Notes under the pieces: model-generated | Told to the model about the DNA's origin: nothing | What the model saw: the letters and a program-made list of their open reading frames with translations, nothing else | Database searches by the model: none | Position numbers and translations under genes: made by a program | NCBI RefSeq assembly: GCF_025128055.1 | Contig: NZ_JAHLYS010000040.1 | Span: forward strand, 44,043 to 108,042 | DNA: 64,000 nt | Direction of reading: 5' to 3' | DNA from: Synechococcus sp. CS-1329 | Lineage (GTDB): Bacteria > Cyanobacteriota > Cyanobacteriia > PCC-6307 > Cyanobiaceae | In this document: positions 49,138 through 58,652 of the stretch, one piece after another | Position numbering within the stretch: the first letter of the stretch is position 1 | How the letters are laid out: each line of letters starts with the position of its first letter

Positions 49138-50031
49138 ATGGCGCCGCCCGTGGAGATGGCGCTGATCCTCGCCAGCCTGCTGGGGCTGGCCCTGCTGCTG
49201 CGCCGCTGGCTGGGCCGCGCTCGCCTTTATCGCATCATCTTCGAAGCCGACACCCCAGCCGGCAAGGCCTTCGATGTGGTGCTGCTGCTGGCGATCGTCG
49301 CCAGTGTGCTCGCGGTGATGCTGGAGAGCGATCCGCGCCTGAGGGGGCTCTACCTGGCCCCGTTCGAGACCCTCGAGTGGGGTTTCACCCTGCTGTTCAG
49401 CCTGGAGTATGCGCTGCGGCTGCTCTGCGTGGGCCAGCCGATTCGCTATGCCACCAGCTTCTATGGCCTGGTGGATCTACTGGCGATCCTGCCCACCTTC
49501 CTGGGGCTGATCCTGCCGGGCTCCCAGTCGTTCCTGGTGGTGCGCATCCTGCGGCTGCTGCGCATCTTCCGGATCCTCAAGCTGGGGGAATACCTCAAGG
49601 AATCAGACCTGCTCTGGCAGGCGCTGGTGGCCAGCCGGCGCAAGATTCTGGTGTTTCTGCTCACGATGATCACCCTGGTGATTGTGATCGGAGCCCTGAT
49701 GTTTCTGATCGAGGGGGAAGCCGGTGGCTTCGTGAGCATCCCTGTGGGCATCTACTGGGCGGTGGTCACCATCACCACGGTGGGCTATGGCGATGTGGCA
49801 CCGATCACGCCGCTGGGGCGCTTCGTGGCCTCTGCCGTGATGTTGCTCGGCTACAGCATCATTGCCGTGCCCACCGGCATCCTCAGCGTCGGCCTGCGTG
49901 ATGCCCATCGCCAGCGAAGCCAATCGAGCCGCCGTTTGAGCCGCCGTTGCCTGCGCTGCGCCTGCAGCAGCCACGACGACGATGCCCGCTACTGCAAAAG
50001 CTGCGGAACCGCCCTGCAATCAGAGCTCTGA
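49138..50031 (+). CDS. Voltage-gated-type potassium channel with C-terminal zinc ribbon
   Basis: The 297-residue protein has six membrane segments. S4 carries regular arginines (VVRILRLLRIFRILKLGEYL), and the pore loop has the K+ selectivity signature ITTVGYGDVAP. After S6, a C-terminal tail has CLRCACSSHDDDARYCKSCG, two CxxC pairs that probably bind zinc, an addition to the basic Kv plan. It starts seven bases after menF. Confidence 0.9.
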   Translation: MAPPVEMALILASLLGLALLLRRWLGRARLYRIIFEADTPAGKAFDVVLLLAIVASVLAVMLESDPRLRGLYLAPFETLEWGFTLLFSLEYALRLLCVGQPIRYATSFYGLVDLLAILPTFLGLILPGSQSFLVVRILRLLRIFRILKLGEYLKESDLLWQALVASRRKILVFLLTMITLVIVIGALMFLIEGEAGGFVSIPVGIYWAVVTITTVGYGDVAPITPLGRFVASAVMLLGYSIIAVPTGILSVGLRDAHRQRSQSSRRLSRRCLRCACSSHDDDARYCKSCGTALQSEL

Positions 50032-50062
50032 GCCGCGCCCTGATCCGGCCCGCCAGGGGCCC

Positions 50063-51076
50063 TCAACTGGCCAGCAGGGCCTCGATGGTGAGATCGGCCA
50101 GGGGCACGCCGCCAAGACGCTCGATCTCGCGCACGCCGGTGGGGCTGGTGACGTTGATCTCACTGAGGCGATCAGCGATCACATCGATGCCCACGAAGAA
50201 GAGCCCGGCGGCGCGCAGGGCCGGTGCCAGCTCAGCGCAGAGGCGGCGCTCGGCATCAGTGAGGGCCGTGGCCTCAGGCTCCCCACCCACCGCCAGATTG
50301 CTGCGGAACTCGCCAGGCGCTGGGCGCCGGTTCACCGCGCCCAGCGGTTCTCCATTCACCAGCAGGATGCGCTTGTCGCCCGCCACCACTTCGGGCAGGA
50401 AAGCCTGGGCCATCACCGGCAGCTGCCCCTGATGGGTAACCAGCTCCAGCAGCGCCCGCAGGCCCGGCGCCCGCGCGTCGCTGCGCACCACCCCCTGGCC
50501 GGCCCGTCCACCGAGGGGTTTGAGCACCACCTCGCCGTGCTCGGCGGCGAAGGCCGTGAGCTGCTCGCTGTTGGCGCTCACCAGGGTGGGGGCCATCAGA
50601 TGGCTGAAGCGAAGGGCGCCGAGCTTCTCGTTCCAGGCCCGCAGGGCGGCCGGCCGGTTGAGCACCCGTACCCCAGCCGGCTCCACCAGCTCCAGCAGAT
50701 GGGTGGCATAGAGGTAGGCCTCATCCACGGGCGGATCCTTGCGCATCCACACCCAGTTGAAGGCCTCGAGCGCACAGCGCTGAGCTGCCCCCAGCTGCAC
50801 CCAGGGATCAGGGATCTCCCAGCCCGCAGGCGTCGGGCGAATGTCAGCCAGGTGGGCCGATTGGGCCAGCACCGTGGGGCGATGACCGGGTGCGGCGGTG
50901 TCGGCCCGCTGCCCCTCCACCGCCAGATCGGCCAGGCCGCAGATCCAGACCTGATGGCCGGCGCGCTGGGCGGCCTGCATCAGGGCCACGCTTGAATCCT
51001 TGCCCGGCCGCAGCCGCTGGATCGGATCGACGACAAAGAGATGGGAGCGGCTGGCGGCCTCGAGGCGGCTCGTCAC
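50063..51076 (-). CDS. gshB: Glutathione synthetase
   Basis: GshB joins gamma-glutamylcysteine and glycine using ATP. The 337-residue protein is an ATP-grasp enzyme of the prokaryotic type: [19 protein letters not shown] at the start, [16 protein letters not shown], and the C-terminal [20 protein letters not shown] with metal-binding residues. It lies two bases downstream of the glutaredoxin gene, so glutathione synthesis and use are linked in one operon. Confidence 0.95.
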   Translation of the reverse strand: MTSRLEAASRSHLFVVDPIQRLRPGKDSSVALMQAAQRAGHQVWICGLADLAVEGQRADTAAPGHRPTVLAQSAHLADIRPTPAGWEIPDPWVQLGAAQRCALEAFNWVWMRKDPPVDEAYLYATHLLELVEPAGVRVLNRPAALRAWNEKLGALRFSHLMAPTLVSANSEQLTAFAAEHGEVVLKPLGGRAGQGVVRSDARAPGLRALLELVTHQGQLPVMAQAFLPEVVAGDKRILLVNGEPLGAVNRRPAPGEFRSNLAVGGEPEATALTDAERRLCAELAPALRAAGLFFVGIDVIADRLSEINVTSPTGVREIERLGGVPLADLTIEALLAS

Positions 51077-51078
51077 CC

Positions 51079-51351
51079 TCAGGCCCCTTGCAGCAACGAA
51101 TCGAGCCGGCCGGCCCGCTCCAGGGCGTGCAGTTCATCGCAGCCGCCGATGCCGTGGTCGTCGATGAAGATCTGGGGCAGGCTGGAGCGGCCTTCCGCCC
51201 GCTGGGCCATGGCGGTGCGGGCCGCCTGATCCCCATCGATGCAGTGCTCCTCGTAGGCCACACCTTTGCGGTCGAGCAGAGACTTGGCCCGCACGCAGAA
51301 GGGGCAGAACCGCCAGGTATAGATCTCAACTTTCGCCGGTGAGTTCACCAC
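51079..51351 (-). CDS. grxC: Glutaredoxin 3
   Basis: The 90-residue product has the dithiol active site CPFC in [17 protein letters not shown], the cis-Pro motif SSLPQIFID and the glutathione-binding [10 protein letters not shown]. It reduces disulfides using glutathione made by the GshB encoded directly downstream. It is divergent from prfB. Confidence 0.96.
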   Translation of the reverse strand: MVNSPAKVEIYTWRFCPFCVRAKSLLDRKGVAYEEHCIDGDQAARTAMAQRAEGRSSLPQIFIDDHGIGGCDELHALERAGRLDSLLQGA

Positions 51352-51445
51352 AATCGCCCAGTTGCATGGCAGTGGCGGGATCCTAGAAGCCCCTCAGGGG
51401 CTCAGCCCCGCTGATACGGTCGTGAAAACCGTTGGGCGGCAGCCG

Positions 51446-52571
51446 GTGCTCGATCTCACCGATTTCAAACGCGACCTCTCCGAGCTCACCGACCGCCTGG
51501 GCCATGCCCAGGACTGTCTTTGACGTACCGGCTCTGAATGCCCGCCAGCAGGACCTGGAGCAGCTGGCCTCCCAGCCCGACTTCTGGGACGACCAGCAGC
51601 AGGCCCGCAAACAGATGCGCCAGCTCGATGAGGTGAAGGCCCAGCTGGAGCAACTGCAGCAGTGGCGCAGCGCTGTGGACGATGGCCGCGCCACCCTTGA
51701 GCTCTACGACCTCGAAGCGGATGAGGAGCTGCTGGGCGAAGCCAACGGCGGCCTGCAGACGCTCAAGGCCGCGCTCGATCGCTGGGAGCTGGAGCGGCTG
51801 CTGAGCGGCGTCTACGACAAGGAAGGCGCCGTGATCTCGATCAATGCCGGCGCCGGTGGCACCGACGCCCAGGACTGGGCGCTGATGCTGATGCGCATGT
51901 ACACCCGCTGGGCCGAGGACCACGGCATGAAGGTGTCGGTCAATGAGCTCTCGGAAGGGGAGGAGGCGGGCATCAAGAGCTGCACGATCGAGATCGACGG
52001 CCGCTATGCCTACGGCTACCTGCGCAACGAGAAGGGCACCCACCGGCTGGTGCGGATCTCGCCGTTCAACGCCAACGACAAGCGCCAGACCAGCTTCGCG
52101 GGGGTGGAGGTGATGCCGATGCTCGATGAGGACGTCAAGCTCGACATCCCCGACAAGGACCTGGAGGTCACCACCTCCCGCTCAGGCGGGGCCGGCGGCC
52201 AGAACGTCAACAAGGTGGAGACGGCGGTGCGCATCCTGCACGTGCCCACCGGCCTGGCGGTGCGCTGCACCCAGGAGCGCTCCCAGCTCCAGAACAAGGA
52301 GAAGGCGATGGCGCTGCTGATGGCCAAGCTGCTGGTGATCGCCCAGGAGCAGCGGGCCTCGGAGATCGCCGACATCCGCGGCGACATCGTGGAAGCGGCC
52401 TGGGGCAACCAGATCCGCAACTACGTGTTCCACCCATATCAGATGGTCAAGGATCTGCGCACCGCCGTAGAGACCACCGATGTGCAGGGCGTGATGGACG
52501 GCGACCTCGACCCCTTCATCCAGGCCCTGCTGCGCCAGGGTGTGGAGATCGCCACCGATGGGGACACCTGA
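51446..52571 (+). CDS. prfB: Peptide chain release factor 2, with programmed +1 frameshift
   Basis: RF2 reads UAA and UGA. The first 25 codons run from GTG 51446 ((M)[18 protein letters not shown]) to CTT at 51518-51520, followed by an in-frame TGA at 51521-51523. Shifting +1 at CTTTGAC continues with GAC GTA CCG into the rest of the protein. This is the classical autoregulatory site; upstream CCAGGA can act as the internal Shine-Dalgarno. The anticodon-like SPF ([12 protein letters not shown]) and GGQ ([13 protein letters not shown]) motifs are present. Total about 374 residues. A GTG at 51422 is an alternative start. Confidence 0.95.
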
Positions 52572-52588
52572 GCCCCGCCGAATTCCCC

Positions 52589-52798
52589 ATGACTGACAGC
52601 ACGACCCCCCTGGAGCCCAGCCCAGCCCCGGCCCCTGAGGTTGCGGCCAGCCCGCCGCCCAGCTTCGTGAAGCTGGCCATGCGCAACATGGTGCGCAAGG
52701 GCCGCCAGAGCCTGCTGCATTTCGGGCTCACCGCCGTGGGCTTCAGCACCGTTCTCTTTCTGCTGGCCTGGTTCGGCCGGCCTAGCCTGCCCCAGTGA
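52589..52798 (+). CDS. DUF3285 family small membrane protein
   Basis: The 69-residue protein has a Pro/Ala-rich N-terminus, then PSFVKLAMRNMVRKGRQSLLHF and one membrane helix (GLTAVGFSTVLFLLAWF). This is the DUF3285 pattern, found in cyanobacteria directly before ybeY. Its stop overlaps the ybeY GTG start by four bases (GTGA). Function is unknown. Confidence 0.85.
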   Translation: MTDSTTPLEPSPAPAPEVAASPPPSFVKLAMRNMVRKGRQSLLHFGLTAVGFSTVLFLLAWFGRPSLPQ

Positions 52799-53403
52799 CG
52801 GCCGCTCCACCCGACCTCGACCTGGCCTTCAGCTGCGATGAGGAGCTGAGCGAATTGCTGCGGGAGGCGGCTGCCCCCCTGGCCGACCCCGCCAACGCCG
52901 AAGGGCCGTGGAGCGATCTGCTGGCGGGCTGGCTGGAGCAGCTGCAGCCCGAGTTGCCCCTGGCCCTGCGGGCGCCCGCCTACAGCCTCGGGCTGAGCCT
53001 GGTGGGCGACGGGGAGATGGCCGAGCTCAACGCAAGCTGGCGGAGCCAGCAGGGGCCCACCGATGTGCTGGCCTTCGCCGCCCAGGACGAGGGGCTGGAG
53101 GGGGCTCCGGCGATGCCGAAGCCCCCGGAGCAGGCCGCTGATCAGGAGTTGCCCAAGCAGGGGGAACCGCTGGAGCTGGGCGACATCGTCATTTCCCTGG
53201 ACACAGCGGCCCGTCAGGCCGACGTGGCGGGCGTGAGCCTGGCGCGGGAGCTGCGGTGGCTGGCCAGCCACGGCCTGCTGCACCTGCTGGGCTGGGACCA
53301 CCCCAACGACGCCCGCCTGGAGGCCATGCTGCGCCGCCAGGATCAGTTGCTGGAGAGCGGACCCTGTAGCGACGGCAGCGAGCCCCCTGGACGGCAGCGG
53401 TAA
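52795..53403 (+). CDS. ybeY: Endoribonuclease YbeY (16S rRNA maturation factor)
   Basis: YbeY is a zinc-dependent RNase for 16S rRNA 3'-end maturation and ribosome quality control. The GTG at 52795 gives 202 residues. The metal motif is HGLLHLLGWDHPND (about residues 161-174). NASWRSQQGPTDVLAF matches the conserved nucleotide-facing region. An internal segment rich in Pro/Glu (about residues 98-122) is an insertion compared with short homologues. Confidence 0.94.
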   Translation: MTAAPPDLDLAFSCDEELSELLREAAAPLADPANAEGPWSDLLAGWLEQLQPELPLALRAPAYSLGLSLVGDGEMAELNASWRSQQGPTDVLAFAAQDEGLEGAPAMPKPPEQAADQELPKQGEPLELGDIVISLDTAARQADVAGVSLARELRWLASHGLLHLLGWDHPNDARLEAMLRRQDQLLESGPCSDGSEPPGRQR

Positions 53404-53450
53404 CGTTCAGCCCGGATGCACGCAGCAGCGGAACGCCAGCAGGAGGCAGC

Positions 53451-53924
53451 ATGGTCAACCCGGTCCCCCTCAAACCGGTGCCCCTCGCGCTGGCCGATCC
53501 CATGAGCAGCGACTCCCCACGCCGGGGGCGGGGCCAACGCAGCGGGGCCTGGCAGGTGGCTGGTGACCTGCCCCTGAGTTTTCGCTATGCCGCCCAGGGC
53601 CTGGCCTATGGCTTCCTCAGCCAGCGCAACTTCCGCATCCATGCGATCACCGGCGGCGGCGTCTTCGCCCTGGCGCTATGGCTGCAGCTGAGCCCTGAGC
53701 ATCTGGCCCTGCTGGTGCTCACCGTGGCGGCCGTGCTGGTGCTGGAGCTGATCAACACCGCGATCGAGTCGGTGGTGGATCTGGCCATCGGCCGCCGCTT
53801 CCATCCCCTGGCCCGCATCGCCAAGGACTGCGCCGCCGCCGCCGTGCTGGTGGCCGCCCTGGCCTCACTGCTGATCGCGGCACTGCTGCTGCTGCCGCCC
53901 CTGCTGCTGCGCCTGGGCGTTTGA
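53451..53924 (+). CDS. dgkA: Diacylglycerol kinase
   Basis: The 157-residue protein is a prokaryotic DgkA-type kinase or its undecaprenol-kinase relatives, with three membrane helices. The N-terminal region has [22 protein letters not shown], and the active-site signature [13 protein letters not shown] is intact. It may phosphorylate diacylglycerol or undecaprenol; the sequence does not decide. The first 17 residues may be extra, with MSSDSPRRG as an alternative start. Confidence 0.92.
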   Translation: MVNPVPLKPVPLALADPMSSDSPRRGRGQRSGAWQVAGDLPLSFRYAAQGLAYGFLSQRNFRIHAITGGGVFALALWLQLSPEHLALLVLTVAAVLVLELINTAIESVVDLAIGRRFHPLARIAKDCAAAAVLVAALASLLIAALLLLPPLLLRLGV

Positions 53925-53947
53925 ATGGGGGCCTGGCGGCTGGCCTG

Positions 53948-54580
53948 ATGCTCCTGGTTCTCGACAATTACGACAGCTTCACCTTCAACCTGGTGCAATA
54001 CCTCGGGGAGCTGGCGGCGGAGCACCCGATCGCCGCTGAGCTGCGGGTGGAGCGCAACGACGCCCTGAACGTGGAGCAGATCAGAGCCCTGCAGCCGGCG
54101 GCGATCCTGATCTCACCAGGTCCTGGTGACCCCGACCAGGCCGGGGTCTGCCTGGAGGTGATGCGGGAGCTGGGGCCGACCGTGCCGATCCTGGGGGTGT
54201 GCCTGGGGCACCAGTGCCTGGCGCAGGTGTTCGGTGGCCGGGTGGTGCGAGCCGCTGAGCTGATGCACGGCAAGACCTCCCCGGTGCTGCACGGAGGCGC
54301 TGGGGTGTTCGCCGGTCTGCCCAGCCCACTCACGGCCACCCGTTACCACAGCCTGATCGCCGAGCGCGACAGCCTGCCCTCCTGCCTGGAGATCAGCGCC
54401 TGGCTGGAGGACGGCACGATCATGGGTCTGCGCCACCGCCACTTCCCGATCGAAGGCGTCCAGTTCCACCCGGAGAGCGTGCTTACCCAGAACGGCCACC
54501 AACTGCTGGCCAACTTCCTGCGCCAGGCGGCCCGGCACCAAGCCGGCGGCGCCAGAGCGCTCACCGGAACCCCCGCCTGA
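53948..54580 (+). CDS. Glutamine amidotransferase of anthranilate / aminodeoxychorismate synthase
   Basis: The ATG at 53948 gives 210 residues beginning [20 protein letters not shown]. The class I glutaminase triad is complete: Cys in [16 protein letters not shown] and His-Glu in [10 protein letters not shown]. It supplies ammonia to chorismate for tryptophan or folate; one subunit often serves both, so TrpG versus PabA is not decided. It begins 23 bases after dgkA. Confidence 0.92.
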   Translation: MLLVLDNYDSFTFNLVQYLGELAAEHPIAAELRVERNDALNVEQIRALQPAAILISPGPGDPDQAGVCLEVMRELGPTVPILGVCLGHQCLAQVFGGRVVRAAELMHGKTSPVLHGGAGVFAGLPSPLTATRYHSLIAERDSLPSCLEISAWLEDGTIMGLRHRHFPIEGVQFHPESVLTQNGHQLLANFLRQAARHQAGGARALTGTPA

Positions 54581-54645
54581 AAGCCCCTGGGGCAACGCTG
54601 CTAGGTTCGCGCCACGATCGGCGCCTGCGGGGCGCACCAGCAGGC

Positions 54646-55431
54646 ATGGTCTCCGCATCAAGGCAAGCGCACGACGGCCCCTCCAGCATTGTCAGCAGAC
54701 CCCTTCATCGCCGCACCAAGGCCCTGGGCGTGGCGGCCCTGGTGGCTGGCGTCAGCCTGGGACTGCCCGGGGCCGGGCTGGCAGCCGGGGCCGTCACGAT
54801 CACCAGCTATGGCCACAGCGCCCTGCTGATCCAGGGCGGCGGTGCCACCGTGCTGTTGAACCCCTTCAAAGCCGTGGGTTGCGCCGCTGGCCTGGCCGAG
54901 CCACGGGTGCGCGCTGATGTGATCCTGGCCAGCAGCCGGCTTCTCGATGAGGGCGCCCCGGTGGCCTCCGGCCCGATGCTGGTGACCCCCGGCTCCTACC
55001 GGATGGCGGGCCTGAAGCTGGAGGGGGCCGCCATCCCCCACGACCGCATCGGCGGTCGGCGCTTCGGTCAGGCCACCCTCTGGCGCTGGAAGCAGGGCGG
55101 CCTGGAATTCGCCCACCTGGGCGGAACAGCGGCGGCCCTGCGCCCCGAAGACCGGGTGCTGATCGGCAAACCCGATGTGCTGATCATCGGCGTGGGCGGT
55201 GGCGCCAAGGTCTACGACGGCGCTGAGGCCGCGGCCGTGGTGCGCGCACTCGAACCCCGGCGGGTGATTCCGGTGCAATACGTGAGTGGCAGCATCCCCA
55301 ACGGCTGCGACCAGGGCAGCATCGAGCCCTTCCTCGAAGCGATGAGCGGCACCCCGGTGCAACGGGTGGGCCGCACGGTCAGCTTCAGTGCACCCCTCAG
55401 CGATGGGCCCCAGATCAAGGTGATGCGCTGA
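54646..55431 (+). CDS. Exported metallo-beta-lactamase-fold protein with degenerate metal site
   Basis: The 261-residue product has an N-terminal signal-like segment (GVAALVAGVSLGLPGAGLAAG) and then ITSYGHSALLIQGGGATVLLNP, the first strands of the fold as in UPF0173-like proteins. The expected HxHxDH metal motif is absent; the region reads VILASSRLLDEGAP. Later features, such as PDVLIIGVGGG and RVIPVQYVSG, agree with the fold. A binding or scaffold role is possible. It is convergent with hisC, overlapping by 17 bases. Confidence 0.75.
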   Translation: MVSASRQAHDGPSSIVSRPLHRRTKALGVAALVAGVSLGLPGAGLAAGAVTITSYGHSALLIQGGGATVLLNPFKAVGCAAGLAEPRVRADVILASSRLLDEGAPVASGPMLVTPGSYRMAGLKLEGAAIPHDRIGGRRFGQATLWRWKQGGLEFAHLGGTAAALRPEDRVLIGKPDVLIIGVGGGAKVYDGAEAAAVVRALEPRRVIPVQYVSGSIPNGCDQGSIEPFLEAMSGTPVQRVGRTVSFSAPLSDGPQIKVMR

Positions 55432-56581
55432 TCCCCTTGGCCTCAATGGCCTGGTAGGCCACCCAGAAGCGCGCCATCTGCTGGCGGCTGCCCAGGCTCA
55501 CCCGCAGGGCCCCATCGATCAGGGGCTTGCCGGCCATGGAGCGCACCAGGATGCCAGCACGGCGCAGCTCAGCATCCACCTCGGCCGCCGGCCGGGAGGG
55601 CCAGAGCAGCAGGTAGTTGCCACCGGCGGCGTGATGGCGGATGCCAGCGGCCTGGAGTTGCTCCAGCAACCACTCGCGGGCCCGCAGCACTTCGGCCACA
55701 TAGCCATCCACGTAGGCCTGATCCGCCAGGGCAGCGCGGGCAGCCGTAACGGCAAAGCTGTTGATGTCGTAGGGACCAGTGACGCGGCTGATGCGGTCCA
55801 CCAGGGCCGGCGCGCCGATGGCAAAGCCGATGCGCAGGCCCGCCAGGCCAGCAGTTTTGGCCAAGGAGCGCAGCACCAGCAGGTTGGGATGCGCCGCAAA
55901 GGAATCGGCAGCCCCCAGGTTCAGCAGTGGTGGCAGCACGCTGTCGCCGGTGAAGGCTTCGTAGAGCTCATCCACCACCACCAGGGTGCGGGGCGCGGCA
56001 GCCGCCAGCTCCAGGATCAGCTCCGGCGCCAGACGGGTGCCGGTGGGGTTGTTGGGGTTGCAGAGCAGCAGGATCCGCGGCGGCTGCCAGTTTCCGCTGG
56101 GTTCTCCGGCCCCACCGGGACCGAGCAGCGCCGCGCGGATCTGCTCCAGCGGGAACGCGAACTCGGCCCCCCGGTAGGGCAGCGCCTCGATCGCCATGCC
56201 CTGCATGCGGGCGCAGGGGCTGTAATAGCCGAAGGTGGGGCTGGTGGTGAGCAGCCGATCGCCCAGGGCGCCGTAGGCGTGGAACACCGCATGCAGGGCG
56301 GCATCAACGCCGTTGAACAGGCCGATGTGGGCCGGGCTCAGGCCGCTGCCTCCCAGAGATGCCACCACTGCCTCGCGCAGGCCGTCGTATTCGGGATAGA
56401 TGGCGTAGTGATCGGCCGGGATGGCGCGGATCGCCTCCACCACCTTCGGGCTGGGCCCCACTGTGTTCTCGTTGAAATCGAGCCGCAGCAGGCCGCGGCG
56501 GCCCTCCAGCGGGGCGCTGTAAGCCTGCAGGCTCTCCACCTCCGGGCGGGCCTGGGGGCCGTCGGGCAGGCAAGGGGTCAA
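55415..56581 (-). CDS. hisC: Histidinol-phosphate aminotransferase family
   Basis: The protein (388 residues from TTG 56581, or 413 from ATG 56656) is a fold-type I PLP aminotransferase close to His[43 protein letters not shown] and the PLP lysine in [15 protein letters not shown] are all visible. It catalyses an amino transfer in histidine synthesis; a broader aromatic specificity cannot be excluded. The TTG is preferred because it leaves space for a promoter before the divergent integrase gene. Confidence 0.88.
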   Translation of the reverse strand: MTPCLPDGPQARPEVESLQAYSAPLEGRRGLLRLDFNENTVGPSPKVVEAIRAIPADHYAIYPEYDGLREAVVASLGGSGLSPAHIGLFNGVDAALHAVFHAYGALGDRLLTTSPTFGYYSPCARMQGMAIEALPYRGAEFAFPLEQIRAALLGPGGAGEPSGNWQPPRILLLCNPNNPTGTRLAPELILELAAAAPRTLVVVDELYEAFTGDSVLPPLLNLGAADSFAAHPNLLVLRSLAKTAGLAGLRIGFAIGAPALVDRISRVTGPYDINSFAVTAARAALADQAYVDGYVAEVLRAREWLLEQLQAAGIRHHAAGGNYLLLWPSRPAAEVDAELRRAGILVRSMAGKPLIDGALRVSLGSRQQMARFWVAYQAIEAKGISASP

Positions 56582-56664
56582 AGGGTGAGCCGGCAAGAAC
56601 CATGGGCAGCGTAGAAAGCGGCCTCCGGCTGGGGAATGCTGAAGCAGAAGCAGCACCCAACGTC

Positions 56665-57636
56665 ATGGAGCCCGCCCCACGCCCACCAGGGCTGATCCAG
56701 CGCTACCGGGAGGAACTGCAGGTGCGGCACTACGCCCGCCGCACGGTGAACACCTACGAACAATGGCTCAGGCGCTTTCTGCGGTTTCACCAGCTGCGCC
56801 ACCCCAGGGAGATGGGCAGCGCCGAGGTGAATGCCTTTCTCAGCCATCTGGCCGTGGAGCGACAGGTGAGCGCCTCGACCCAGAACCAGGCGCTGGCAGC
56901 GCTTCTCTTTCTCTACCGCGAACTGCTGGATCGCGATCTGGAGCTGGAGGGGGTGGTGCGGGCCCGCAAGCGCCCACGGCTACCCGTGGTGCTGACGCCG
57001 GAGGAGGTGCGCGCCGTGCTGCAAAGACTGAATGGCGTGGAGGCGCTGGTGGCTGGCCTGCTGTACGGCAGCGGGCTGCGGCTGATCGAAGCCCTGCGCT
57101 TGCGGGTGCACGACCTCGACTTCGGCCGACACGAGCTGATGGTGCGGGATGGCAAAGGCGGCAAGGATCGCCGCACCCTGCTGCCAGAGCGGCTTGGACC
57201 CCAGCTCAGAGGGCATCTTGAAGCGGTGAGACAGGTCCATCGGCAGGATCTGGCCCAAGGGTGGGGCAGGGTGATCTTGCCCCATGCACTGGGCCGAAAG
57301 TATCCGAATGCTGCCGTGGAGTGGGGCTGGCAGTGGGTGTTTCCCCAACATCAGCGGTGGCGCGACGTCTCCTCCGGACAACAGGGCAGACACCATCTCG
57401 ACCCCAGCCTGATTCAGAAGGCGGTGCGCCGCGCCGTGCTGGCAGCTGGCCTGACCAAGCCAGCCACCTGCCACACCTTCCGCCACTCCTTCGCCACCCA
57501 TCTGCTGGAGCGGGGGCAGGACATCCGAACGATTCAGGAACTGCTTGGGCACAGTGATGTCAAGACCACGATGATCTACACCCATGTCCTGAACAGGGGA
57601 CCGCTGGGGGTGAGCAGCCCTGCAGATCTTCTGTAG
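56665..57636 (+). CDS. intI: Integron integrase (tyrosine recombinase IntI)
   Basis: The ATG at 56665 gives 323 residues (an upstream ATG at 56602 adds 21). The N-terminal SAM-like domain has [20 protein letters not shown]. Catalytic residues are all present: Arg in [13 protein letters not shown], Lys in [12 protein letters not shown], HxxR in [12 protein letters not shown], His in ELLGHSD and Tyr in TTMIYTHVL. Integron-specific features separate it from XerC/D: the extra patch [17 protein letters not shown] with [11 protein letters not shown], and the C-terminal [14 protein letters not shown]. It is intact, so recombination is possible. Confidence 0.93.
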   Translation: MEPAPRPPGLIQRYREELQVRHYARRTVNTYEQWLRRFLRFHQLRHPREMGSAEVNAFLSHLAVERQVSASTQNQALAALLFLYRELLDRDLELEGVVRARKRPRLPVVLTPEEVRAVLQRLNGVEALVAGLLYGSGLRLIEALRLRVHDLDFGRHELMVRDGKGGKDRRTLLPERLGPQLRGHLEAVRQVHRQDLAQGWGRVILPHALGRKYPNAAVEWGWQWVFPQHQRWRDVSSGQQGRHHLDPSLIQKAVRRAVLAAGLTKPATCHTFRHSFATHLLERGQDIRTIQELLGHSDVKTTMIYTHVLNRGPLGVSSPADLL

Positions 57637-57639
57637 CCA

Positions 57640-57811
57640 ATCGAACAGATGGTTAACGGGTCCGCATAAACTGCCGAAGCCTGGAAGGCTCGAACTCAGA
57701 AAGCAGTGCTGGCATGGCTTCTTAGCCGTTGCGAGGAGGACGTCAGATGCTTAGTCTGGTTAGGGCGCCACCAAGGAGGGGGTTACCGGACCCGCCTAAT
57801 CAGCGTTAGAT
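57640..57811 (+). other. attC-like site 1 (or recombined attI/attC) directly after intI
   Basis: Four bases after the intI stop, ATCGAAC, spacer AGATGG and TTAACGGGTCCG (57640-57664) face CGGACCCGCCTAA, spacer TCAGC and GTTAGAT (57787-57811). The arms are imperfect inverted repeats in the attC layout (outer core, spacer, inner box), and GTTAGAT fits the core GTTRRRY. At 172 bases it is longer than typical attC sites, and the outer left core differs from consensus. It could instead be the attI position of this inverted integron. Confidence 0.6.
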
Positions 57812-58652
57812 GCTCATAGAACAGAAACCCTCTCAGTAAACTCTAGTCGCTGGATCCAAGGCACACAAATGGCAGGCAGACCACCAAAGATACAAACAGC
57901 AAGAAATAGTTTTGATGCGGTCAGGCTGTCTTCTGACAACCTTGTAACTGCAATGCGCCCATATCTAACCATTTCCTACCGGAACACGACGCAAGCACTG
58001 AGAAGAAAGCAAGCGGAGAGAATTGTGTCATATTCGTTTATGACACTTATTGGGAGCTGGGAAGAGCTTGTGGATCTAGCCTATCTTAAATACCTAATTG
58101 GCGCAGCATCGCCGAACGGCACTAGGCCAACACTAGTAGTACCCCGTAGATCGTCTCTGCTTGATGCGGCACGCCTCTTGACGGGAAATCCCCAGTTCAA
58201 CCCTAGTCAGCATTACCACGCATGGCCAAGTTGGAGCAGGGTTGTGAGAGACGCGAATCGTCACTTTCAGAATGGCGTACCGTTCTCTTCTGTATCACAA
58301 GCAGACCGAGCACTATTGGGGTATGCACAAGTGATCCGCAATCGCGTCGCACATAGATCCAAGAAATGTATCAATAGCTTCTTGGCCTCAGCAAGGCCGC
58401 ATCTCGGCCTGCCGCATAATGCTGTCTTACCTCAAGGAATGGATGCAGGAAGGCTTCTTTCGGCTCCTGTGGCTCATTTATTCCCTATAATTCCAAACCA
58501 GATTTACTACGGAGCGTATAGCGACTTGCTTTACCGGATTTCTCGAGTAATCGCGCCTTGAAGATGGCATCTAACATCCAGATTCAGAAGACGGGCATGC
58601 AGAGCGTGCCTGGTGCCCCTAGGCATGATTTGCCCGCTTCTGATCTGGAGCG
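57806..58652 (+). mobile_element. Integron cassette 1 (HEPN-like gene)
   Basis: The cassette runs from the T after the junction G (57805) to the G of the next core (58652), 847 bp. It contains one gene in the intI direction and ends in attC site 2. Its leading TTAGAT is the exact reverse complement of the ATCTAA in attC site 2, so the excised circle would have perfectly paired cores. It is clearly AT-richer than the host genes around it. Confidence 0.8.
57869..58561 (+). CDS. HEPN-like protein, cassette-borne
   Basis: The 230-residue product has the two features of HEPN proteins: an early helix with GSWEELVDLAYLKYLIG (about residues 62-78) and a late RNxxxH motif, R157-N158-RVA-H162, in YAQVIRNRVAHRSK. 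HEPN domains with this motif are usually RNases in toxin-antitoxin, RNA-processing and antiphage systems. Resemblance is to the MAE_28990-type family as I recall it; identity is not proven. No antitoxin gene accompanies it in the cassette. Codon use is AT-rich and foreign, and no strong ribosome-binding site is seen. Confidence 0.72.
   Translation: MAGRPPKIQTARNSFDAVRLSSDNLVTAMRPYLTISYRNTTQALRRKQAERIVSYSFMTLIGSWEELVDLAYLKYLIGAASPNGTRPTLVVPRRSSLLDAARLLTGNPQFNPSQHYHAWPSWSRVVRDANRHFQNGVPFSSVSQADRALLGYAQVIRNRVAHRSKKCINSFLASARPHLGLPHNAVLPQGMDAGRLLSAPVAHLFPIIPNQIYYGAYSDLLYRISRVIAP

Noticed and set aside
57759..57765. GTTAGGG as an additional attC/attI core
   Set aside because: It fails the final pyrimidine of GTTRRRY and has no matching left core or paired arm; GTTAGAT at 57805 fits far better.
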